This document shows positions 12,500 to 24,771 of a stretch of 64,000 bases of DNA, piece after piece. The first letter of the stretch is position 1. Every line of letters begins with the position of its first letter. Source of the DNA: Dastarcus helophoroides. Its lineage: Eukaryota; Arthropoda; Insecta; Coleoptera; Bothrideridae. The stretch spans positions 17,192,046 to 17,256,045 of the forward strand of contig CM053326.1 in the NCBI GenBank assembly GCA_028583605.1, in the 5' to 3' direction. A program made the translations under genes and the position numbers. A model generated the notes under the pieces. That model was not told the DNA's origin. It searched no databases and saw only the letters and a program-made list of their open reading frames with translations.

Positions 12500-15400
12500 G
12501 TCTATTAAAAATGGATATATTAAAAAATTGCAAGTTTAAAATTGTCAATTTCTTATAGTCAACTCGTATTTTCGACAAAAAATCTCTAGAATTAATGAGA
12601 AAAAAAAAGGTTATAATTGCTAGGAAAAGACTACATTTTGTTTAAAGTCGAAATTTTAGAAGAAAAAATAATAAAAAGTCCAAATTTAAATTTGGAACTT
12701 TAAAAGAAAAAAGTTGAGATATCGAAAAATTAACCGAGACTTTCTGAAAACTTTACTTTTTCTAAAAATTCTAAAAAGTTTTTAGGAACATTTCCAGAAA
12801 AATATCGAACGTTTGGTCAATACTTCTAAATATTAAGGTAGAAATTATAAAAACTCTTTTTTTCAATAAATTTCAAGTTGTTTTTTTTCGAAATTTTGAG
12901 TGTTTTCTCAAAATCTTAGTCTAAAACTTTTCATTTTTTAATTTAGTCCTTTATTTTCATTCATTTTTTTTAATTTAGTCTTTTATTTTCATTCATTTTT
13001 TTAATTTGGTCTTTGTAATTCAAAGTTCTATAAAATAAAGTCGAAAAGTAAAAAGCAATTTTGTTAGAAAAAGCGAGTCAAAGTCAACTTCGATAAAAAC
13101 CAAAATTATAAAAAAAAAGTTTCTCAAATTTTCACCAAACTTTTTATATTTTGGATATTTTCAACTTTTAGGTAAATAATTTAAGATTTTTATGAATATT
13201 CCAAGTTTAAGTTAGAATTTTCTAAACCCAAATTTTTGATTTATTTTTTTTATAAAGTTCAGGATTTCCTTAAAATTTGAACTCAAAATTTGGAGTTTCA
13301 GCTTTAAATTTTTAAACTCAAAAACATTGTCCTTTGATTATGGCAAGGTCAGTGTTGTTATATGTTGGATTATAAAAAAACAAGACATATAAACTAACAA
13401 ATTAGAAAATCAATTTTTAATTCGAAAAAGTTTTTAAAAATCAAAAACTGAACCGAAAACTGGAAAAAAATCTTTATTTTAGTTAGAATGAAAACAGGAA
13501 CCAAACCGATATAATGTTTTTGCCGGAACGAAAACCGAAACGAAAAAAAGAACGCTGCCCTCGTTACCGGTCCAGTAAATGTGTTAAAATCAGGGTTGGC
13601 AAATATCATGATATTTTTATAAATATTGTACCTAGGTTTAATTTTGAGAAAAAAAATCAAAATTTAAAATAAACTAACATTTAAGTTAATTTTAAACTGA
13701 TGCATCTGCTTGTAAAAATGTTGAAGTCACGAGATTAAAAAATAGTTTTGAAATGCCAATAAATTTTGATTTTAAAAGAGAAAATAGTCTAGTATACATA
13801 TTTAAATTCTAGATTTTGACACGATGTCGGAGATTGTGACAATATTTATATGCATACTATATTTCGAAAACCTTTTTTCAATAATTTTGTATATTTCTCT
13901 GAATGTGAGTTAGAATTTATTTTTTTTATTTTTCTTAATACTCACTTTGAAACTTGAGAATTTGAGAGTTATACAAATTTAGTTTTTTCTTGAAATGATC
14001 ATTATTTTCGTAATATCGATTTTTTTTTTGTAGACAACTGGCAATTTTCGCTTTTGTTTACGAAATCTTATTTTTTTTTCAAATTTCCAGTTTTACAATT
14101 TTGTTCTTTCTTTACATTTTCACTTTAATTAGAAGATCTGGGCTTTCACTTTGGATTTTCGAGTGAAAATTAGAAATACAGGTCCAAATTTTTTAAAGCC
14201 GAGAACTTTATATAAATTTCGAAATTTTTCTCTTTACTCTTTATCTCGAAATGTTGTGCACGTTGTTTGAATTGTTTAAAGATTTTAAAATTATACTGGA
14301 AAGTCCTAAATTCTTTTTTTAATCACAATTTAAAGTTTCTTCCTTGAATTAAATTTCGGAAAAAAAGGAATATTGAGGCTTTATTTATATAATTGTTGTT
14401 AAATCGCGTTTCTGGTTTCCGGTTTCCGGATTTTAAAACTAGCTTTTGTTATTTTTCTGTTAGTGCCTTTAAAGTATAATTTGTTATAAATTTGAAATTT
14501 TAAAAGTTGAATATTTGAATTTAAACCTGGAATTTCGCTATTAAAATCAAAATTTCTACAGTAAACCAGGAATCAGAAATTTACTTGTGAATTTTCTGCC
14601 ACCTAAATTTTCTTTGTAGATTTTAAATTTTTCAAAAGTTTTTACCTTTTCTGCTAAATTTTAAATTAAAAAAACTAAATTATGACTGATAACTGGTACA
14701 TGGACTTTTTTTTCGAAAATTGTCTTACAATTTTAAAATTTGAGGATTTGTTTGTTAAATTTCGACTTTTTTGTAGCTTTGCCTTTAAACGTTCTTTTCA
14801 AATAAATTTTGACATTTCATAAAAGATAATCTCGAGGAAAACTGCAAGTTTCTAAAATATTTGATTTGCTTAAACGTATTTAGAAATTACGAATTTATTC
14901 TAAAACAAATTATCTAATAATTTTGAATATTTAGTTAAACGTTTAAGGTCAAAATTTTTTAAAAATAAAAATTCAGAAAAGAAGAAATGTCAACCTATAA
15001 AATACTTTTTTTTCTGAAAGTGTGTTAAAATATCGAATTTGGTTTCGAAAGTCATCGAAATTTTAAGAATAAAGTCCATAAATGATCCAAGTGCTTTCCA
15101 CCTTTTTTTTATTAGAATCAAAATCCGAAAGATTTTCTTAAAATATAAACTTAAAACTAGAAATTTAAAATTTTTCGGGATTTCGAAAAAATCTTGGCAT
15201 TTTTAGTTCAAGAGAAACTTTCGAAATTTCCCCCTTTTATTTATTTATTTTTTACTTTAAGATAAAAAATTTTGACTTTAGCTTCTTTTCTCAGATTCTT
15301 GAGATTATCTTGACTATAATTAATAAAAAGTTTAAATATCCAGAAACAATTGAAATATATACAAAAAAAGTCGAAAGTTTGAGCTTAAACCTCATTGTAG

Positions 15401-16250
15401 AAATCATTAAGTGTGGAAAAATCAATTTCCATTAAAATTTTTAAAATTCGACTTCGACCTTGAAATTTTAGGTGTGATCTCAAAATCTTCAGAAAAGATG
15501 CTGGAAGTTATAAAAGAAAGGTGAGTTTTCCAGAAAAAAACCTACAATTAAAAATAATATTTTTAAAATAGAAATTTCAGATTGCAAGAAAGGTGAAATT
15601 TCAAAACTAAACTTTTAAACCTTTTTCCTTTTTTTCTTGTAATTACAGTATCCCGTGTTGAAAATTAAAAATTAGTTACGTCAAAAGAAAGAAAAATAAA
15701 AAAGTATGCTACCGAATCAAGGAAAAAACCCAATTTTAAAACCAGCATCTTCAATATTGGATCTTCGATATCAATTTTAAAATTGTGATGACGAAGAACT
15801 CCGAATTTTAAGGTAAAGATGAAATTTGGAAAAAAAATTCCATTTTAAAAGTCTAATCAAGTTTGAAGGTAAAATTACAAGTTTAAAGTCAAAATGTTGA
15901 GGTTTCCTAAATGATAAATCTTAAGAAAAAAAGACTGAAAGTTTTGGAAAAAAATCATTTTTAGGAGCATGTAGAACAATTTTAAAATATATATATTTTT
16001 AAATTTGTATTATGTTGTTTTCTTTTCGACTTTTAGAGTTGAAACATCCATTTACATATCGACATTTTAAAGAAAAAGTCCAGAATCGAAATATTAACAA
16101 AAAACCTCGATATTTCAAATTTTTCTGGAAATCTGGATTTTTTTTCGAGATTCAATTTTTTTGACAATTTTCAACAAGAAATTCGACGTCTTTTTTTTAA
16201 ATCCTTTAACGGTAAAATGAATGAAAATGCTGATGTTTATAAAAAACGGA
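12500..16250. repeat. Degenerate array, mixed polarity
   Basis: Diverged AAATTTCGAC/GTCGAAATTT units in both polarities with frequent flips. 13500-13570 (CCGGAACGAAAACCGAAACG) and 14400-14430 (TTTCTGGTTTCCGGTTTCCG) are inverse-like patches suggesting a small buried element. No gene. Confidence 0.75.
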
Positions 16251-16526
16251 AAGCGTTTTTGTATATGATTTGAAGCACTTATGCTCTGCAAACTTTGCGT
16301 TGAGTCCCACTGTTCCGCAGTTACACGAGGAGTGCTGATATTATCAAAAACAAAGGCATTTTGGAATCCGTATTGTTAAAAATGTCTTCTGTTATATTCT
16401 GTTAATCTAAAAAGACTTTATTTTCAGTTTGCCTGAACCCATTGGGTAGTTTAAACAGTCGGAATTCCCTGTAATATGATCCAGGGTATAGCTGTATGTC
16501 ACTTTTATTTACACGTGCAATTTTTG
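16251..16526. other. Unassigned spacer before element I
   Basis: Moderate complexity, no open frame or element end recognised. Confidence 0.3.
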
Positions 16527-16529
16527 ATA

Positions 16530-17873
16530 TACAGGTTGAACCAAATTTGATTTCCACTACAGGGATCACGTAAACCATTGGAGATACAAGGAAGCTTAAA
16601 TGCGAAAAGTAGTGAAGAATTTAATGCCTAACATGATTCCACTGAGAAAACAATTGAATCCCAATTCGTCTTGATGTTATTTAGAAAAACCTGAAAATCG
16701 TCATTTTTAAAAATCATCTGTAACTTTTTTATTTAAAGTCCGATTAAAAAAATTTAAAAAAATGTAATTAGTTGTTTTTTAGGCCTTTTTATTGGTGTAC
16801 AATTTTTTTTTCTAAATTTAGCTGTTTCCGAGAAAATTATGTCAACTTCGTTATTTCTTTATCAGTTTCGAATTTCGCATATTTTTCTGACAGTTCATAA
16901 AAAAGCCATAATTTTTATTAAAAAACCAAAAATATTATAACAAACTGTATATATAGTATTGAAATATTTATTAATAATCGAAACGTGCATGATTCGGTTT
17001 AAATTACGCAATTTTCAGAAAATTCTAAGGGCCTTACTAAGGACGACTTTCTCATGACTCATACGCAAGTGTACGTTCTAGACTTTCTCTAGAAGTTAAA
17101 TATTTAAAGACGGATAATGTGCATAAATATAAGAGTTATTTCTAATGTAAGATATTTCACCTTACACGAATAAGTATTCAAAGTTAAAAGAATTTTTGTA
17201 AAAATTGGCGACAAAATTTTTAAAACATCTACACTTTTTCATAGAATTACGACATTTAAAGGGGTGCATGCACGTTAAGATTATGCTAATAACTGTTTAA
17301 ATATTGCAGTTTGGTATAATATTTTTAGTTTTTTAATAATTATTGTTACGTAATTAGATACTGTATTTTCTTTATTAACAGTTGTGGCACTTACGTCGCC
17401 TACTATAATTTTTTTGTTCAAAAATAAAAAATTAGTTCACTTAATCCACTTTGCCACATTTCAAGTATGGCATGTCATATATTAAATTAATCAGAAAAAT
17501 ATGCCAAATTCGAAAATGATAAAATCCAATATGGCGTTCATAAGAAATAAAACAAAGTTGACATAATTTTCTCGGAAACATTTAAATTTAGAAAAGGTTA
17601 ACGCACACCAATGAAAAGAGCCCAAAAAACAACTAATTATAGTTTCTGAATTTTTTCAATCGGACTTCAAATAAACAAGTTACAGCTGATTTTTAAAAAG
17701 GGCGATTTTCAGTTTTTTCTAAATAAAACTAAGACGATTTGACAATCAGTTGTTTTCTTAACGAAATAATATTAGGCGTTAAATTCTGCACTACTTTGCT
17801 AATTTAAGCTTCCTTGTATCTCTAATAGTTTACAAGATCCCTATAGTGGAAATCAAATTTGGTTCAACCTGTA
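16530..17873. mobile_element. Long-inverted-repeat DNA element I
   Basis: Ends TACAGGTTGAACCAAATTTG and its reverse complement, each next to a TA, so insertion was probably at TA. The inverted arms extend about 340 bp (16530-16870 and 17540-17873) and match well by eye, for example TTTGATTTCCACTA and GAAAATTATGTCAAC. The middle is non-coding AT-rich DNA. No transposase is present. Confidence 0.8.
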
Positions 17874-17897
17874 TATTAGCTAATAAATATCATGATA

Positions 17898-18931
17898 TAC
17901 AGGGTGTCCTTGCTTTAAGTGCCCTAAATGAAACAGGTGATAGAAAAAGTAATTTTAAGGAAAAAGTTTCCTGTTAGCATGTATCCGGAAACTCTTAATA
18001 AAAAAGGTACAAAATGTTAAAACCTGAATAAAAAAAGTTTTTATTGTTTCATTTTCAAATTTTCTGAGTTATTTAAACTAAATTTTGCACATATGCTGCA
18101 TAGATGAAGGATCAGAAAATTAAGTTTCTATCTCAACCAGTGGCGGAGTTGCGGATAATCTGTGATATTGTTTTGAAAAAAAAAAGTAGTACGCCACTAA
18201 ACAAAATAAAATAAATTTCAATTTTTGGATAAAGCGCTTTATTATGAAGAAGAATTTTTTCTTGACATTTTTTTGTTGGTATTTACCACCTTATATTCTA
18301 CGTAGGAACTGTTCGAATACAATGTATGCTGGTCTTTAAATAATCACTAACACAAAGAGGGGTAGGTTTAAGATGCTACGACACTGGATAAAATGAAATG
18401 AATTAAGAGTTTTGGATAAAGTTGACTCTAAACGTTCTTTACTATTTATCACTATTGTGACAGAATTTAAATTTTTGGGACTTTTCTTAGTGAAAGTACG
18501 AGTGAGAGTGATGTTTTTTTCCAAAACCAACGACATGACGCATCCAGTGACGGAAAAATGTCAGAAAATAACTTTTTACAAAATTAAATACTTTACCCAA
18601 AACAGGTATTCTATTTTATTTCTCCAGTGGTGTACCGCATTTTTCCTACATTAATATCACAGATTACTCGTAACTCCACCACTGGTTGAGATAGAAACTT
18701 AGTTTTATTTTATTTTGTTATCCTTCATTCATACACCATATGTGCAAAATTTGGTTTAAATATCTTAAAAAACTTGAAAGTGAAAAAGTAAAAACTTTTT
18801 TTTTAATTTAAATTTCAACACCTTGTATCTTTTTTATCAAGAGTTTTCGGATACATGTTTATGAGAAACTTTTTGCTTAAAACTATTTTATTTGTTTCAT
18901 TTAAGGCACTTAAAACGGGGGACACCCTGTA
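17898..18931. mobile_element. Long-inverted-repeat DNA element II
   Basis: Begins TACAGGGTGTCC and ends GGACACCCTGTA, with TA on both sides. Arms of roughly 280 bp (17898-18180 and 18645-18931) share, for example, TATCTCAACCAGTGG against CCACTGGTTGAGATA. About 460 bp of non-coding sequence lies between. It starts 24 bp after element I. Confidence 0.82.
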
Positions 18932-18943
18932 TATCGCTTGATA

Positions 18944-20220
18944 TACAGGTCGGTCAATAAGTAATGGCACCCAGAGCAAGACTGGATTTTTTATATTAAA
19001 ATAATGTGATTTAGCTACATTTACCTTATATCAAAAGTTGATATAAGGTAAATGTAGCTAAATCACATTATTTTAATATAAAAAATAATGTATCAAAAGT
19101 TGATATTACAGAGATACAAGATGTCAAATTAAAAAAAAAGCGATATTTTTGTAAAACTATTAAATAAATTATAATATAGGCACTAAATTTGGCACAAGAA
19201 GGTTTCTTAAGTCGACGAACTCTAATTTGCTAACATATTGCCAATAGCTGATAGAGGGAGCTCCATGTTTTTTACTTAAAAAAGGCATACGACCCACTGT
19301 TTCCAAGTTATTCGCTTTTAAAGTTTGAATTTCCTTTGATTTAAATTACTTATCATATTAATTTTTCGAAGTAGACTTGAAAAAAAAGTAATAATAAGAC
19401 AGCTTTCAAAGGAATTTATGTCAAATATTACTTTTCTGATAATATTATGACTAAATTTTGAAAATCTCAATAAAGAAAAAGCAAAAAATTATGACATAAT
19501 TTATTTCCTAATATAGAGATGTAAGATATAATCTCTGAGTCCGCACAAGAAAATTTTAATAGTCTGGGTGGTCAAAGCAGATATTTGAATATGATTTCAA
19601 TAAAAGACAGCCAGATTTTAAGTTGTTAACAATCCCTTTTCATGACAAAGCCATTTCTCGAATATTTATTTTTGAAAATAAATTTTGTTTTGGTGAATGT
19701 CAGTAGAGTAATATTTGATATAAAATATTTTAGAGTCAATTTTATTACTTTTATTTTGAAATCTACTGCGAAAAATTCACATTTACATAACTTAAAATAA
19801 ACGTTCAGCAAACTTTGAAGACAAATATCTTGAAAACGGTTGCTTGTATCAACATTCAGAAAGTATAACTTTTTTACGTAAAAAATATAGGTAAATAAAA
19901 GTGTGTATTTAAAATAAGTATACCTGGAGACACAAAAAAGCTGTGATGCTTTAGAATAATACAAGGTAGCGCAGGTGGCGTCCCCTATGAGTTACTGGCA
20001 ATTTGTTAGCAAATTAGAATTTCTTGACCAAAGAAACCCTCCTATAGTGAAATGTGTTCATCAGTTATGCGAAAAAATCAAATTTTTTTTTGACTTTGCC
20101 CCCCCCCCTGTCACGATTAAAATCAACTTTTGGTATAAGATAAATGTAGTTAAATCACGTTATTTTTTTACGAAAAATCCACTCTTGCTCTATGTACCAT
20201 TACTTATGGTCCAGCCTGTA
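18944..20220. mobile_element. Long-inverted-repeat DNA element III
   Basis: Begins TACAGGTCGGTCAATAAGTA and ends with the inverse of TACAGGCTGGACCATAAGTA, with TA flanks. Arms extend about 330 and 265 bp, sharing CTAATTTGCTAACA. It starts 12 bp after element II. A local perfect hairpin has formed in the left arm (separate entry). Open frames inside look random. Confidence 0.8.
18986..19086. repeat. Perfect 49-bp inverted repeat with a 3-base loop
   Basis: Arms 18986-19034 and 19038-19086 are exactly complementary by eye, with loop AAG between TATATCAA and TTGATATA. The right arm of element III (about 20115-20180) carries one related, diverged copy, so the hairpin arose by an inverted duplication inside the left arm. 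Confidence 0.85.
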
Positions 20221-20222
20221 TA

Positions 20223-20754
20223 TCACGGCAACCCTGGTTAAAATATGATTACAATATTAAATTGATTACTTTTACCAAAATTGTTGTTCAAAATAACAAA
20301 CAATAATATAATTTCATATAATTTTGGGATTTTCCTCTCTCTTATTAACAAATAATATGATGATAAACTAGAATATCAATCTTTTAATACAACGTCGAGA
20401 CTGATGTCTAGAATTTATATATAAAGATGTAAACACTAAATAGAGTAACAAGTCATATGAGCGACTGGCGGTGATTTTGCCTCGGCTAATCCGCTCATTA
20501 GTGAGATACGAACCACCTGGGCCTTAAATACAACCGCTCCCTAAATAAGGATCACCAGGACAACTAACATACGATACATATGAAAAAGGGAATTCGGAAA
20601 TAATTCTTTTCGACATATAGAATCTTCTTAGGTTCTCGAATTGTCAAGACAATATCATGTGTTGCAGATGTGTTATGGTACATACAAATGAATTTTTAAA
20701 CTACCCTTGATATGTTTTCCCATGCTTTGGGCAAGTAATGAAGTATAAATTCGA
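20223..20754. other. Unassigned spacer with a GC-richer patch
   Basis: 20455-20580 (GAGCGACTGGCGGTGATTTT, AACCACCTGGGCCTTAAATA) is less AT-rich and could be part of a retrotransposon 5' or LTR region, given the integrase scrap that follows. Not provable here. Confidence 0.3.
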
Positions 20755-20970
20755 GTGCACGTTCTTACTTCCGACCGATTAGTTGTGCTGTTTTCTAATC
20801 AGGCTGTGGAATATTTTGTATTGGGAGCAACTTTCGCTTCACCAAACAGAGACAATTATCTGTGCAGACTGCTGGGGACAACAATACGCCCCTGGGACGA
20901 ACTAGTTCATTTACAATTTGCCATTAATAATACGAGCAAAAATCATCCAGTGGCAATTATTGGCAAATAA
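20755..20970 (+). pseudogene. Gypsy-type integrase C-terminal scrap
   Basis: The frame reads ATFASPNRDNYLCRLLGTT, then PWDELVHLQFAINNTSKNHP. The WDE-x5-QFAINNT pattern is the end of the integrase core in Ty3/gypsy polyproteins, where the N-x-V-E-R region precedes it. The short frame is interrupted on both sides; no RT, protease or LTR adjoins it. It is not demonstrably linked to the solo LTRs. Confidence 0.55.
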
Positions 20971-21186
20971 CAAGTAATGTGTTTATGAAAAAGCCAACAT
21001 CTGCGATTTGGTATGTGAGTTGAATTTTCTTTATTGTGCTCAATTAAATTTCCGTTTAATTTCTTTTAAAAAAATACACTCACGGATAAATAAAATTGTT
21101 AATCAGTACAAATATCTGATGATTTAGGGATGTTATGGAGCTCCGTAACCATTGCCCAAATTTCAAATCCGTAACCGAAACCTATA
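20971..21186. other. Unassigned spacer
   Basis: Nothing recognised. Confidence 0.25.
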
Positions 21187-21672
21187 TACAGAGTGAGTCA
21201 TTAGTAAGGTAAAGCTCTTTAGCTCCTACAGATTCTTTGTTAACAAAAATATTTTTGGTAGGTACATATTTTACACTATACAGGATAAACGTACAGTGTG
21301 GAACAGCCAAATGGAATAAATTTAATATCTCAGTTATTGTACATATTTATGAAAAATCCCGACACAGGTCAATCTTAGATTATAAGATGACATCCTGCAT
21401 CGCAAAAAATTCATCCCTAAATGCAACCCCTTTCGAGTTACCGTTTCAATCCCTAATTTTTTTAATTGGAAGAAGGGCCTTGGGATACCTTATTTGAAAG
21501 GTGTTTTTATTGTCCATTCAAAAATGTCTTGGTTGCTACATTTATTTACAAAATAAACAATAACAAAAAGAATTCATCAATTAGATGAATTTTTCTCCAA
21601 GGGACCAAAAACAATTTTGATATCTTTTTTTTGATTTTGTAAAAAAGGAGTCGTAAAAACTTATCAACCCTA

Positions 21673-21835
21673 TCGTATGCAAGAAGAATGCAACCTAGAC
21701 TACAAATTCAAGCCTCCAGGCGTGTATAGTGGAATCTAGCTGAACTACCAACAGTTGAAACACTGCCACCTAGCGAAGCGGTTGCTCTCTTAGAAGAGTT
21801 CCCAGAAGACAAGGATTCTATATGCACATACCAAT
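21673..21835. repeat. Extra direct copy of palindrome unit A
   Basis: About 163 bp repeated in direct orientation at 22043-22215. It contains CCACCTAGCGAAGCGGTTGC. One frame reads PTVETLPPSEAVALLEEF and continues to a stop in ACCAATAG, which looks coding-like; the source protein is not recognised. The other arm has no matching extra copy, so the locus is asymmetric: A-B-A-loop-A'-B'. Confidence 0.75.
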
Positions 21836-22567
21836 AGGTTTGAAACATTTATTAGATTCGAAGTTTGGAAACCAAATACTGGTTTCGATCTTGTTAGATC
21901 TCGTCAGTTTGGTATATCCAACTCGAATGCTAATAAATGTTCCGACAAGTAAGTACTAAAACATTCACAGGCGTCAAGCGAGTGACTCTTTAGTACTACC
22001 ACCTATTGGTCCATAGAGAAACTATGGCTATCGCCAACAATGTCGTATGCAAGAAGAATGCAACCTAGACTACAAATTCATGCAGCCCTCCAGGCGTGTA
22101 TAGTGAATCATAGGTAGCTGAACTACCAACAGTTGAAACACTGCCACCTAGCGAAGCGGTTGCTCTCTAGGAGAGTTCCCAGAAGACAAGGATTCTATAA
22201 TGCACAGACCAATAGGTCTTCTGGGAACTCTCCTAGAGAGCAACCGCTTCGCTAAGTGGCAGTGTTTCAACTGTTGGTAGTTTAGCTACCTATGATTCAC
22301 TATACACGCCTGGAGGGCTGCATGAATTTGTAGTCTAGGTTGCATTCTTCTTGCATACGACATTGTTGGCGATAGGCCATAGTTTCTCTATGGAGCAATA
22401 GGTGGTAGTACTAAAGAGTCACTTGCTTGACGCCTGTGAATGTTTTAGTACTTACTTGTCGGAACATTTATTAGCATTCCAGTTGGATATACCAAACTGA
22501 CGAGATCTAACAAGATCGAAACCGGTATTTGGTTTCCAAACTTCGAATCTAATAAATGTTCAAACCT
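21836..22567. repeat. Large near-perfect palindrome, 351-bp arms
   Basis: Arms 21836-22186 and 22216-22567 differ at about eight positions by eye (near 98% identity), around a 29-base loop (22187-22215). If transcribed, either strand would fold into a hairpin of some 350 base pairs. The arms contain a 96-bp unit (21845-21940) with its own inverted ends ACATTTATTAG, and unit A described separately. Confidence 0.88.
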
Positions 22568-22918
22568 TTATAGAATTGTAGAATAACTGAGATACGGAAT
22601 TTATTCCATTTAGCTAGCTATTCCACAATGTATTTGAATTTCTTACAAAACGCTGATTAAAATATATCAAACAATATGATCTGCGATTAACACTTTTTTG
22701 AGATGTTTAAAAATCATGAAAATTAAGCCTAAATTGCAAGTAGCTTCTAAGGCGGGAAACACCCAAATTATTTTATTTTTAGTGCAGATTATTTTAGAAC
22801 AGTCCTTTTTTTTAGAAAATGATGAAATTTTTTTTAGGCAACATTTGGAATTATACAGGGTGGTTAGCAAACGCAAAATGACACTTTTTCTCAAAAAATT
22901 TAAATGACGCACCCTGAA

Positions 22919-23201
22919 TATTATTTTCCATTTGTGTTAATCAACAGCTAAGCTGTGCTTTAATATAAATATAAAAGCACAGCTTTAGGGCTAAGTCTTA
23001 GAGTAGCTTGATAGATATTTAATTTTAAATTAATAAATTAAAATTCTCTAGATTTATTTCAGTAAAATGCCTTTTTTCTCAAATTTTTTGAACCTAAATA
23101 AAAATAGTGTCTTCAAAAATGCACTAATTTAATGCACTGTTCTAGTTTTAATGATATAACTTACATACTTTCAAAAATATTAACTCTCAATTGAAAAATA
23201 T
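22919..23201. other. Unassigned AT-rich spacer
   Basis: Contains AGCTGTGCTTTAATATAAATATAAAAGCACAGCT (22951-22984), a small hairpin with 10-12-bp arms. No gene. Confidence 0.35.
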
Positions 23202-23567
23202 TGTTATGGGCTTTATCGGTTCGAACTGACGTAAATTGAATAATACCCACTTTATCCCCAAACTAAACTTGGAACTCTACAACCGAATAATTAACTCACT
23301 TATTGATTTTCAATTACTAACTCACTAACTACACTGACTCTAACTAACTGACTCGAGGGAAAGCTGATCGCCTTATATAGTTTTGGCTCCCGGGTTCTAG
23401 AAAAATCACGCAGATGAGGCTTATCGTTTGCCGAAATTTCTGGAACGCTTATCTGCCATTTGTTTCGTTATCGCGGCCGCTTTCCCCTTATCAGATCTTT
23501 ATAGAAACTTTTCTTACGCACTAAATTATATTCTAAGTTTTAATCTATCTTATTACATTGCGTTACA
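23202..23567 (-). mobile_element. Solo LTR, copy 3
   Basis: Same family, minus orientation, about 366 bp, with TGTAACGCAATG at its 5' end (23567). It is flanked by a perfect ATAT duplication (23198-23201 and 23568-23571). It has the TATATA-containing promoter region (near 23375) and the family's GCGGCCGC motif (near 23473). No internal region adjoins it. Confidence 0.85.
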
Positions 23568-23697
23568 ATATATTGGTTTGAATGCTTTCGAATTTTCAAT
23601 AAAAAAATCGACATTTCGGAGAAAGAAATAAATTTTTTAAAAAAGTCTTAAATTTTCTGAACAAAAGTTAAATTTTGAGAAAAAAAGCTTAAATTTT

Positions 23698-23850
23698 GGT
23701 GGAACGGACTGACCCTTGGTTATCTTCAAAAGTTGAAATACAAATCTTGACCCCCGAAACCAAGAAGGATTAAAAAACACAACAGAGGTTGCTCTAACGC
23801 GTTTCGATCTTCAGAGAGATACCGTTATCTCTCGGCGAAATGTGGAACGT
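23698..23850 (+). mobile_element. MITE family GGTGGAACGGACTG, copy 1
   Basis: Starts GGTGGAACGGACTGACCC, then GAAATACAAATCTTG and GGTTGCTCTAACGCGTTTCG. The same parts occur at 45757-45935 and, worn, at 39085-39240. In the 45.8 kb copy the GAAATACAAATCTTG part is present at both ends inverted. Confidence 0.55.
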
Positions 23851-23936
23851 AATCGGGAGACTGGCGGCTTAGAGAGAGATAGGCAGTAAGATGTTTAAGA
23901 ACTGGCGTAACTCTGTGCAAAATATACGGCACCGTT

Positions 23937-24651
23937 CGACGTATATCTGGATTATTGGCTATAACTTAAAAAAAATGTTTAGAAAAAGATGTTTTAAATA
24001 AACTTTTTTTGGTTAATTATTTGCCACATTTTGGTGACCTTAATTTCTTTTTTCCTGCTTTTGTTTCATTGCTACGGTAACAAACTTTGAATTTTCAAAT
24101 GCGTATTTTTTGTTTGCTTTTTTAGAATTTGCATGTATTTCTGCTGTGACCCTAAATATTACAGGATTTAGAAGTGAAAAAGTTCGAGAAAATATAATAA
24201 TTTCATAATTTTACCGGTTCTCATACTAAATAATTTAGTACTATATTTAAACATGCGTCAGTAATTAAAATGAAATTTTTGCCAATATATCTATGTTCGT
24301 TTTTGGTAAGGATTTCATTTTAGCTACTTAGATATGTTTAAAAAAAGCATTAAAAAGTGAATGATAAAAATCAGTTAAATTATGATTTCTCGAAATTGTC
24401 CGAATTAAACCCCTATAAATGTGATGTTACCGAATGTAGAAAGTTAAAATTTTTTCCAAAAGAGCAAGTAAAAAATGCAGCTGTCATTTGAAAACTCAAA
24501 AATTAGTTACCAAAACAACAAAATAAGAGCTAAGAATACAAAATCAAAGTCACTGGAAAGTGACAAATAATTAACCAAAACAGTTTAGCTGACACATTTT
24601 TTCTATAAACATTTTTAAAAAAGTTATAGCTAATGTTCTATACATACGCCG
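23937..24651. mobile_element. Foldback element with about 150-bp inverted arms
   Basis: Arms at about 23958-24105 and 24487-24632 are inverse copies, for example GGTTAATTATTTG against CAAATAATTAACC and GCTATAACTT against AAGTTATAGC. The outer boundaries (CGACGTATAT and ATACATACG) are approximate. The interior is non-coding. It differs in sequence from elements I-IV. Confidence 0.65.
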
Positions 24652-24771
24652 GACCCTGATAAGCCAAACGGCCCGTCTGACTATTAATATCATTTTCCTT
24701 TCTTAAATATACAAAAATAATTTTATGTTTAAATTACTTTGGGCATGAGATATTCATTTACTAGAAACTGA

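Larger units (their letters stand above)
21187..22918. mobile_element. Candidate DNA element IV containing a large palindrome
   Basis: The left end TACAGAGTGAGTCATT (21187) and the inverse of TTCAGGGTGCGTCATT (22918) resemble each other and the TACAGGGTG ends of elements I-III. Further in, 21290-21345 is inversely repeated at 22573-22632 (GGAATAAATTT and TATCTCAGTTATT). The palindrome lies between. A second TACAGGG at 22854 leaves the true right boundary uncertain. Confidence 0.5.

Noticed and set aside
19626..19964. 112-codon minus frame inside element III
   Set aside because: AT-rich random composition, no transposase motif, and falls in the non-conserved middle of a non-autonomous element.
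20755..20970. Assigning the gypsy integrase scrap to the solo LTR family
   Set aside because: No LTR adjoins it and the nearest LTR is over 2 kb away, so no link can be shown.
21237..21497. 86-codon plus frame upstream of the palindrome
   Set aside because: No similarity recognised and it lies within inverted-repeat arms of a DNA element.
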